From NCBI RefSeq assembly GCF_032027425.1, contig NZ_JAVSJA010000001.1, positions 3,484,001 through 3,548,000 of the forward strand: 64,000 bases of DNA. The letters are read 5' to 3'. The stretch's first letter is position 1; the number at the start of each line of letters is the position of its first letter. Below the pieces are notes generated by a model, which was not told the DNA's origin, did not search any database, and saw only the letters and a program-made list of their open reading frames with translations. Source of the stretch: Microcystis wesenbergii NRERC-220 (GTDB taxonomy: Bacteria > Cyanobacteriota > Cyanobacteriia > Cyanobacteriales > Microcystaceae). Both the position numbers and the translations under genes were made by a program. Positions 29,100 to 35,044 of the stretch are shown here, in pieces.

Positions 29100-29279
29100 A
29101 TGAATCTTCCCATTCAATCTCAACCTGTGATGCGTAACGTTTCTCCTGCTGCTTTTAGTGGCGGAATGGAAGCCTCTGGTGTCGGTTGTGATATTGCTTG
29201 TACTGCTTGTTCTGTTCTGCCATTTCCTGCCAGTATTGCTTGTAAATTGGCTGCAAAAGCTGCTGGTTGTGACTGCTAA
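29100..29279 (+). CDS. RiPP precursor peptide D
   Basis: 59 residues, preceded by AAGGAG. The leader is MNLPIQSQPVMRNVSPAAFS, one residue different from C, again followed by GGMEAS. The core is GVGCDIACTACSVLPFPASI then ACKLAAKAAGCDC, with five Cys after the site. The last residues AAKAAGCDC are identical to peptide C. C and D are recent duplicates with variation concentrated in residues 27-50, the pattern expected of precursors under diversifying selection. Confidence 0.78.
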   Translation: MNLPIQSQPVMRNVSPAAFSGGMEASGVGCDIACTACSVLPFPASIACKLAAKAAGCDC

Positions 29280-29436
29280 TTGCTTGGATGGTATAGACTA
29301 ACTTAATTAGTTTAAGTCTATACAACTATCAATGAGCGTTGACTAGAATGATCATTCGTTTTCTGGCATTTATTACAATTTACCTAGAGTAGTGAATGCC
29401 TTTTTTCCCAATAAAAAACATAATGAGGCTTTCATT

Positions 29437-29883
29437 ATGATAGTTTCAAAAACCGACATCGAAGCCTATATAACCTTTATTGAAAAGGCTTTAGGTCAAA
29501 AAAAGGGGTATAAAAAAATACAGAAGCAGGAAATACTTGAACAATTTTCTCAGGCAGGTTTGAGTGAGTTAAAAAATTTGGTCAATTCTTTAAAATCTCT
29601 ACTAGAAAATAGCGAAACTCCCCAAGATTTCACCCTTGAAGATGTTCAAGTCATGTTAAACAACTCACCTGATGCCGATCAATCCCCAAATGCTCAAGAA
29701 GAATATGAAAGGCTAAAAAATGACCTAGTTATCATCCCTGAAGAATTGAAACAATCGGTTTTTACTATCAATGATGTCATGACTCGTTTTCTTTATCGAT
29801 ATCCTATGACTGCCGTTTTAGAAATATTGATAACTTCGCTAAAAAGACGATTGAGTAATTTTTTCAGTCAATTTTTTCAATAA
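29437..29883 (+). CDS. Hypothetical 148-residue protein upstream of patatin-like gene
   Basis: Started at ATG 29437 (MIVSKTDIEAYITFIEKALG), which has GAGG 8 nt upstream; a GTG at 29392 is also in frame. The protein is highly charged and helical. The C-terminus is hydrophobic and basic (MTAVLEILITSLKRRLSNFF) and could be amphipathic or membrane-binding. No family is recognised. It lies 40 bp before the patatin-like gene and is probably co-transcribed, so it may be its partner or regulator. Confidence 0.65.
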   Translation: MIVSKTDIEAYITFIEKALGQKKGYKKIQKQEILEQFSQAGLSELKNLVNSLKSLLENSETPQDFTLEDVQVMLNNSPDADQSPNAQEEYERLKNDLVIIPEELKQSVFTINDVMTRFLYRYPMTAVLEILITSLKRRLSNFFSQFFQ

Positions 29884-29923
29884 ATTTTGTTCACATCTTA
29901 TTCCCAAAAAGGAGAATCAATCA

Positions 29924-31015
29924 ATGAGTAATTCTAATTTCTTAATTTTATCCTGTGACGGGGGTGGTATTCGGGGATTAATCACCGCCATGATTCTGCA
30001 AGAACTCGATAAACAAATCCCTTTTCTTGACAAAATTGATCTGTTTACAGGAACATCAACAGGGGGAATTATTGCTTTAGGATTAGCCAGTGGTGTTCCG
30101 ATTGCTGATGTGGTTAATATTTATAAAAACAACAGGAATTGTTCTCAAATATTTACCCCTTATCAACCCCCTAATTCAGATGCTTTTTTAGATCGTTTTC
30201 TGGAAGAACTGGCTAAGAGCAATGAATTGAAAGACACCATTTTTGCAAAGATTATAGAAAATCTAGAACAACTATTGTATGTCAAATATGACAACAATGG
30301 ATTAAAATCGGTTTTGGAGAACAGTTTAACCCAGTTTAACCGACCCTTATCGACCCTAGAATCTAAAGTTTTAGTAACCACATTTCAACTGTATAATGAA
30401 GCCGACACAAATAATCCTTCATGGAGACCCATAATCCTTGATAATTTACCCAACAGTGCCAGCCAGGATACACTAATGATAGATGCTGCGCTTTGTACCA
30501 GTGCCGCACCGGTGTATTTTCCCCCTTATAAGCATCCTACTTATGGACTTTGTATTGATGGTGGTGTATTTGCTAACAACCCTAGCACATTAGCCTTAGC
30601 TAGAGTTCTAGGTTCGGGAATTTTAAAGGACAGAAATCTTGCTATTGGAGACATTAAAATACTATCAGTTGGGACGGGGCAAACTCACAATCGGATGAGA
30701 CCAGAGTATCAACCCGATGGACTGTTAAGATATGGACCGACAACATGGTTTTGGCCAATAGAATTTGATGACACACCAAAGATTCCCTTACTTTCAATCA
30801 TGATGGATGGTTCATCAATTTTAGATGATTTTCAGGTAAAAATGATCTTGGGGGATCGACAATATCAGCGAATTAATGTCGATTTAACAGAAACGATTCC
30901 TCTGGATGGTTGCTCTCAAATTCCCAAGATGAAAGATTTGGTAGATGATTATATTAAATCCTCTGCGTGGACTGAGAATATCACTTGGATACAAAACTAT
31001 TTCCTTAACCTTTAA
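29924..31015 (+). CDS. Patatin-like phospholipase
   Basis: A 363-residue lipid acyl hydrolase with the full patatin signature. The oxyanion loop is SCDGGGIRG (about 9-17), the nucleophile elbow is GTSTGG (Ser about 45), and the catalytic Asp is in CIDGGVFANNPS (about 205). It resembles the CapV-type and plant-type patatins, which cleave membrane phospholipids. No CD-NTase is visible nearby, so I do not assign it to CBASS. Its ribosome binding site is AAGGAG. Position after the RiPP precursor genes suggests but does not prove a link. Confidence 0.9.
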   Translation: MSNSNFLILSCDGGGIRGLITAMILQELDKQIPFLDKIDLFTGTSTGGIIALGLASGVPIADVVNIYKNNRNCSQIFTPYQPPNSDAFLDRFLEELAKSNELKDTIFAKIIENLEQLLYVKYDNNGLKSVLENSLTQFNRPLSTLESKVLVTTFQLYNEADTNNPSWRPIILDNLPNSASQDTLMIDAALCTSAAPVYFPPYKHPTYGLCIDGGVFANNPSTLALARVLGSGILKDRNLAIGDIKILSVGTGQTHNRMRPEYQPDGLLRYGPTTWFWPIEFDDTPKIPLLSIMMDGSSILDDFQVKMILGDRQYQRINVDLTETIPLDGCSQIPKMKDLVDDYIKSSAWTENITWIQNYFLNL

Positions 31016-31044
31016 TCTTAAGTAGAACTCTCGCCTATTTTCAG

Positions 31045-31170
31045 CAGGTGTGTCACCGAAGTAACACACCTTTTACCTATCAGTGCGATCGCTGATCTTG
31101 TAGGTTGGGTTGAGGCAACGAAACCCAACAATATTTTATTTAAGGTGTGTTACTTTAGTGACAAGCCTTA
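31045..31170. repeat. GTGTGTTAC hairpin and GTTGGGTT repeat cluster after patatin gene
   Basis: 31047-31071 forms the hairpin GGTGTGT...ACACACC followed by TTTT, a plausible terminator of the patatin gene. Then GTTGGGTT...AACCCAAC (about 31108-31130) and a second AAGGTGTGTTAC...GTGACA copy (31141-31165) follow. Related pieces recur near 34110, 34290, 37440 and 38480. Confidence 0.65.
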
Positions 31171-31585
31171 CAGCGTTGATGATTATTGTCATTTCAACTC
31201 AGTAGGGCAATGAGCGGCGATCGCAACTCTTTCGCTAACAACTTAGAAGCAGAAGTCAGAAAAATGGGACAACCAACTGCCGATCCCAAGGCATTAGATG
31301 GAATCGTATCGTACATAATAGACCTCGACCTAATATAATCTCAAGACTAAAAGTCTTTCTAGTTAAGGAATCTACCCGAATAAAAATTATTTTAATTGCC
31401 TCATATTTTTTCAGCTAAATTGAATTAGCAACGATAGATATACATTACAGCTATCGAACTGTTTAGTTAGTACATAGAGCAAAAGCAAGCTGTGACTGGG
31501 TTATAATTTTTGGAGATGTCTAATGTAATGTCGTTGTCACTACATTATGTTAAAATAATTAAGTTTGGAATTACACACCCATCTT
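31171..31585. other. Gene-free stretch with palindromic operator before TacA-like gene
   Basis: The only frame with a start is a 42-codon one (31210-31338) without family character. TAATGTA (31521-31527) and TACATTA (31541-31547) are perfect inverted arms just upstream of the antitoxin gene and may be its operator. Confidence 0.45.
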
Positions 31586-31876
31586 ATGAGTAGTAAAACA
31601 AAAAGTAAGACTCCGCGTAATACCCTAAATTTGCGAATTAAGCCAGAAGAACGCAATTTGATCGATATGGCAGCCAAAGTGCAAGGTAAGAATAGAACTG
31701 ATTTTATTTTGGAAGCCGCGCGGAATGCTGCGGAGGAAACTTTGCTCGAACGTACTATTTTTTGGGCTAGTCCAGAGGCTTATGCAGAATTTATCGCACT
31801 TCTAGATGCACCACCTCAACCTAATGAACGTTTACGCAAAACCATGCAGACGCTCGCACCTTGGGAGAAGGAATGA
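31586..31876 (+). CDS. DUF1778 (TacA-like) antitoxin
   Basis: A 96-residue ribbon-helix-helix antitoxin from ATG 31586 (MSSKTKSKTPRNTLNLRIKP); the frame opens 21 bp earlier with TTG. The motif LRIKPEERNLIDMAAKVQGK, then NRTDFILEAARNAAEETLLE, is typical. The C-terminal tail (SPEAYAEFIALLDAPPQPNE) would bind the acetyltransferase. Its TGA overlaps the next start as ATGA. Confidence 0.9.
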   Translation: MSSKTKSKTPRNTLNLRIKPEERNLIDMAAKVQGKNRTDFILEAARNAAEETLLERTIFWASPEAYAEFIALLDAPPQPNERLRKTMQTLAPWEKE

Positions 31877-32367
31877 ATTTGACACCACCTGAACCTCTGG
31901 CTAGTTATCACTCAATCACTGATTTTTCCTGCGGAATTACTTCTCTTGATGATTGGTTGAAGCGTCGAGCTTATGCTAATCAAGCCAGTGGTGCAACTAG
32001 AACTTTTGTTACCTGCGTTGACAATAGGGTAGTTGGGTATTACGCCCTTGCTTCCGGGGCGATTAGTATACAATCAGCTAATGGTAAATTTCGGCGGAAT
32101 ATGCCTAACCCAATTCCAGTGGTAATTTTGGCACGATTGGCAGTAGATACTTCTTACCAAGGTCAAGGTTTAGGATGCGGTTTATTTCGTGATGGTGCGC
32201 TACGGGTTGTTAAAGCGGCTGATACCATTGGTATTCGGGGAATTATTGTTCATGCTATTTCAGAAGAAGCTAAGAATTTTTATTTGGCTTTAGGTTTTGA
32301 TGTGTCTCCTCTTGAACCGATGACGTTGATGATTACTCTTAATGATTTACGCGCTTGTATTGCTTAG
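31873..32367 (+). CDS. GNAT acetyltransferase toxin (TacT-like)
   Basis: A 164-residue GNAT enzyme from ATG 31873, which has GGAGAAGGA before it; a TTG at 31861 is also in frame. The family start is seen in FSCGITSLDDWLKRRAYANQ, the acetyl-CoA loop in DTSYQGQGLGCGLFRDGA, and a conserved tail in EAKNFYLALGFDVSP. TacT toxins acetylate aminoacyl-tRNA and block translation. It forms an overlapping pair with the DUF1778 antitoxin. Confidence 0.88.
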   Translation: MNLTPPEPLASYHSITDFSCGITSLDDWLKRRAYANQASGATRTFVTCVDNRVVGYYALASGAISIQSANGKFRRNMPNPIPVVILARLAVDTSYQGQGLGCGLFRDGALRVVKAADTIGIRGIIVHAISEEAKNFYLALGFDVSPLEPMTLMITLNDLRACIA

Positions 32368-32369
32368 TG

Positions 32370-32414
32370 CAGGGGCAACACGGGGTCAACCACAGGGGGT
32401 TTGCCCCTACAGGT
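32370..32414. repeat. AGGGGCAA...TTGCCCCT inverted repeat
   Basis: AGGGGCAA near 32371 and TTGCCCCT near 32401 flank a GTCAACCACAGGG stretch. This is a widespread cyanobacterial palindrome and may serve as terminator of the TacAT-like pair. Confidence 0.5.
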
Positions 32415-32535
32415 ACGTTTAAGTCCAGAATAACTTTGCTTATGGCCTCATGAACAAGATATTTGCCCTGATACACTTTACTTAGATTCAGTTAAACTAA
32501 AATGATCATCATCTTGCTTGTTAACTAACGAACAA

Positions 32536-32562
32536 TTGACAAACTGATGATCCTGTTATACT
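32536..32562 (+). promoter_or_regulatory. Candidate promoter of HigBA-like pair
   Basis: TTGACA (32536-32541), a 15-bp spacer and TATACT (32557-32562), 35 bp before the toxin start. The spacer is 2 bp shorter than ideal. Confidence 0.45.
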
Positions 32563-32596
32563 AAATTAGGTATCAACCTTAATCATTATCCCCAAC

Positions 32597-32941
32597 ATGG
32601 GAGATAAACCCATTTACTGGATTGGGACGTCAAGGGAAGATATTAGAGATTTTCCTGAAGACGCAAAGCGTAAAGCAGGTTTTCAACTGAGAGCTATTCA
32701 ACAAGGAGAGAAACCCAATGATTTTAAACCCATTCCCATTATTGGTCAAGGAACAGAAGAAATTAGAATTTGGACAGGAGAAACCTACAGAATCTTTTAT
32801 GTGGCAAGGTTTAAAGAAGCGATTTATGTCCTTCATGCTTTCGGTAAAAAAACACAGAAAACCTCGAAAAAAGAAATTGAATTGGGACAAAAACGTTATC
32901 AACAAATGATTCAATTTAGACAACAATTACAGGAGGGATAA
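32597..32941 (+). CDS. HigB-like (RelE superfamily, Gp49-type) toxin
   Basis: A 114-residue mRNA-interferase-like protein. The Gp49/HigB pattern is seen in IYWIGTSREDIRDFPEDAKR, GTEEIRIWTGETYRIFYVA and HAFGKKTQKTSKKEIELGQK, the last carrying the conserved FxKKT motif. The antitoxin gene starts 2 bp after its stop, the toxin-first order usual for higBA. Confidence 0.9.
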   Translation: MGDKPIYWIGTSREDIRDFPEDAKRKAGFQLRAIQQGEKPNDFKPIPIIGQGTEEIRIWTGETYRIFYVARFKEAIYVLHAFGKKTQKTSKKEIELGQKRYQQMIQFRQQLQEG

Positions 32942-32943
32942 CC

Positions 32944-33243
32944 ATGACACAATCTAACACTATTGAGATCACTTTTGGTAGCGATAACATCTTTGAAGAT
33001 TTAGGATTTAACAGTGAAGAAGCAACTAACTTAAAAATTAGAGCCGATTTGATGTTAACCTTGCGGTCTTTTATCCAAGAAAAAAGATGGACACAGCAAG
33101 AAGCCGCCACTTTTTTCGAGGAAACAAAACCGAAAATTAGTGATTTAATGAATGGAGAAATTAGCCGTTTTACTGTTGATAAATTACTCAGTCTTTTAGA
33201 TAAAACGGGAATGAAAGTTAAACTCGAAATCTTCACCAAGTAA
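32944..33243 (+). CDS. XRE-family HigA-like antitoxin
   Basis: A 99-residue protein with a helix-turn-helix: LRSFIQEKRWTQQEAATFFE then TKPKISDLMNGEISRFTVDK. This is the XRE family/HigA-type antitoxin of the Gp49 group (also called nadS-like). It probably represses its own operon. AGGAGG lies about 8 nt before the ATG. Confidence 0.9.
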   Translation: MTQSNTIEITFGSDNIFEDLGFNSEEATNLKIRADLMLTLRSFIQEKRWTQQEAATFFEETKPKISDLMNGEISRFTVDKLLSLLDKTGMKVKLEIFTK

Positions 33244-33277
33244 CTTAAAATCATCAACAATTGACCATGAACAAGGG

Positions 33278-33480
33278 TTACATCCACATGGGAAAAGGAT
33301 TTAATTCATCTTCCGTTAAAGCTTCTTTTAACCATCCCATGCTAACAGGAACATCATACAATCTTCCTGTCCCTAAACGCTTCCACATATGACGCATTCC
33401 GGGGACAATGACTTTAGCTACTCTTAAACCAATATCAGGACGAGTTTGGTCTAATACTAACATTTCCATCCCTTTTGACT
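33278..33480 (-). pseudogene. Truncated duplicate of the YcaO cyclodehydratase 3' end
   Basis: The last 63 codons of the YcaO gene at 35045 recur here with few changes (MEMLVLDQTRPDIGLRVAKV ... GWLKEALTEDELNPFPMWM). Homology stops near 33480, where a copy of the protease upstream region begins. It cannot encode a working enzyme. It marks a segmental duplication. Confidence 0.85.
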
Positions 33481-33489
33481 CAATCTCTA

Positions 33490-33741
33490 TAATTTGATTG
33501 ATTAATTCATTTGTTCTACTTAAGAGATTACGCCATTATACCATAAAGTGACCCTTTAAATCTAATATAAATCTAATATAAATCTCATATAAAAGTTAAT
33601 ATTCTGCTCAAAAAAATATATTAGAAAAGTATTAACTTTAGAGATTGCCATTACCCAAAATAAAACTTATTCTGGTATCAAAGGTGATTAAACAAATCAC
33701 TTTTAACCCAAAAAACCTGATTTTTCTGGAAGAAACAAATT
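33490..33741 (+). promoter_or_regulatory. Duplicated copy of the PatA-type protease upstream region
   Basis: About 230 bp match 25625-25850 closely, including CATACCATAAAGTGACCC, the triple AAATCTAATA repeats, and AAAGGTGATTAAACAAATCA. It directly precedes the gene at 33742, so that gene and the protease probably answer to the same regulation. Confidence 0.7.
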
Positions 33742-34080
33742 ATGAACACTGTGACTATGGCTGTAACCAATCAATTAAACGCACCCGTAGGTGGTTCTTT
33801 TCTTGTAAGAAATAGTGGAGGATATGTTTCTCGCTTTTCAGTCTCTTACAAATTTGAAGGCCAAGATTTTAGTAAAGATAGTGGAGAGTTTACTGCAGGT
33901 GTTAACAAATCTATCAGTATCCCTGCAGGTGCTACTGAAATTCACTTAAAAGTTGAGGAAGCTTGGTTTATTGGTTCTTGGAGTACTATTTTTACTCAAG
34001 ATTTTAATAGCCCTGTTACCAAATGTTATGAGATATCTGGAACAACACTTAATCCTAGTTGGAAAGAAATCTCTTGCTAA
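33742..34080 (+). CDS. Small protein resembling domain 4 of cholesterol-dependent cytolysins
   Basis: A 112-residue protein with GGAAG 9 nt before the ATG. Its order of motifs follows the C-terminal domain of thiol-activated cytolysins: GGYVSRFSVSY (compare GAYVAQFYVSW), then NKSISIPAGATEIHLKVEEA (compare the IPL.G.ARNI.IKA.E stretch), a Trp-containing loop WFIGSWSTIF in place of the undecapeptide, and ISGTTLNP (100-105; compare IWGTTLYP, which holds the Thr-Leu cholesterol pair). Nothing corresponds to the pore-forming domains 1-3. It has no signal peptide. A lectin-like or membrane-binding role is inferred. Three of its last residues include Cys (ISC). Confidence 0.62.
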   Translation: MNTVTMAVTNQLNAPVGGSFLVRNSGGYVSRFSVSYKFEGQDFSKDSGEFTAGVNKSISIPAGATEIHLKVEEAWFIGSWSTIFTQDFNSPVTKCYEISGTTLNPSWKEISC

Positions 34081-34526
34081 TGATCGCCTAAAGTTAGAAA
34101 CGAAACCCAACATTATTCGTTCTTCCGAACTTACACTGTAGAAAATTCCTCAAGCTCCCTCTGGGGTTAGCAATGCTCTAAAGCTGATAAATATTAATCT
34201 AACAAAAACTCAAAGCTTTAGTGTACAAACTTTACAAGGGTAAGTTGCTGATAGTTTTACATGACAAGTTTGGAAGAACCACATTATTTAAGGTGTGTTA
34301 CTATGGTGACATACCTTTTATCTATCTGTCATGAGGGCAGCTTATCCATTTCTGGCTCAGATCGGTTAGAATTGAAAAGTTATCAGCCTGGAAATTCGTT
34401 TTATCCTCGCGCTCATAATAAAATGTAGAACAAGCTTCTAGTTTGTCAGGGATAAAATACCTGTACTTTGTTAATTCTCTATGTACCCTATAATGACCAT
34501 TAAGCCTTAAACTAGGAGAAAAACTG
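34081..34526. other. Gene-free stretch with repeats and hicBA promoter elements
   Basis: Contains a half of the GTTGGGTT repeat (near 34110), an AAGGTGTGTTAC hairpin (34290-34318) and, at 34489-34494, a TATAAT -10 box about 30 bp before hicB. A stop-free 33-codon stretch ending in TAA near 34243 may be a gene remnant but matches nothing I know. Confidence 0.45.
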
Positions 34527-34751
34527 ATGGAAAAATTGATCCAATTACATATTGAAAAGCTACCCGAAGGATTCTATTTAGCAACCTCCGATGACTTACA
34601 GGGATTAGTTGCACAAGGGAAAACCCTTAAAGAAACCCTAGAAATTGCCAGAGATGTCGCTCATCAATTAATCGAGGCTAAAAAACAACGCAATCAAATT
34701 GATAATTTAAAAGATATAGAAGATGATTTTTACTACCCTTTAGTTGTCTAA
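34527..34751 (+). CDS. hicB: HicB-like antitoxin
   Basis: A 74-residue protein with the HicB partial RNase H-like fold: IQLHIEKLPEGFYLATSDDL, then QGLVAQGKTLKETLEIARDV. AGGAG lies 9 nt before the start. It has no extra DNA-binding domain. The toxin gene follows 17 bp later. Confidence 0.85.
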   Translation: MEKLIQLHIEKLPEGFYLATSDDLQGLVAQGKTLKETLEIARDVAHQLIEAKKQRNQIDNLKDIEDDFYYPLVV

Positions 34752-34768
34752 ACAGATTAAAATAAAAA

Positions 34769-34996
34769 ATGGGAAGATTATCAGGATTTCGGTATCGTGA
34801 TATTATCAAAAAACTTAAAAAGCTTGGTTTTGTTTTAGATCGCCAAGCCGCAGGTAGTCACGAAATTTGGTACAATCCAGAGACAGAGAACTATACAACA
34901 ATTCCTAATCATTCTGGTGATCTACCAGAGGGGACTGTAAGAGCTATTCTCAAACAGGCTGGCATTAGTCCAGATGATTTTTTACAAACAAAATAA
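34769..34996 (+). CDS. hicA: HicA-like mRNA interferase toxin
   Basis: A 75-residue double-stranded-RNA-binding-fold toxin. The pattern YRDIIKKLKKLGFVLDRQAA, GSHEIWYNP with the catalytic His, and TIPNHSGDLPEGTVRAILKQ is diagnostic. Gene order hicB-hicA is one of the two known orders. Confidence 0.9.
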   Translation: MGRLSGFRYRDIIKKLKKLGFVLDRQAAGSHEIWYNPETENYTTIPNHSGDLPEGTVRAILKQAGISPDDFLQTK

Positions 34997-35044
34997 AAAC
35001 TTAATTTGTAACCATTCAGTTATAATGTCCCCTATTCCAAAGCA

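Noticed and set aside
29924-31015. CBASS defence system with a CapV-type patatin
   Set aside because: No CD-NTase or other CBASS gene is present; upstream genes are a hypothetical protein and RiPP precursors.
31210-31338. 42-codon frame starting MSGDRNSFANNLEAEVRKMG
   Set aside because: Looks mildly protein-like but has no ribosome binding site, no partner and no family I recognise; possibly a remnant.
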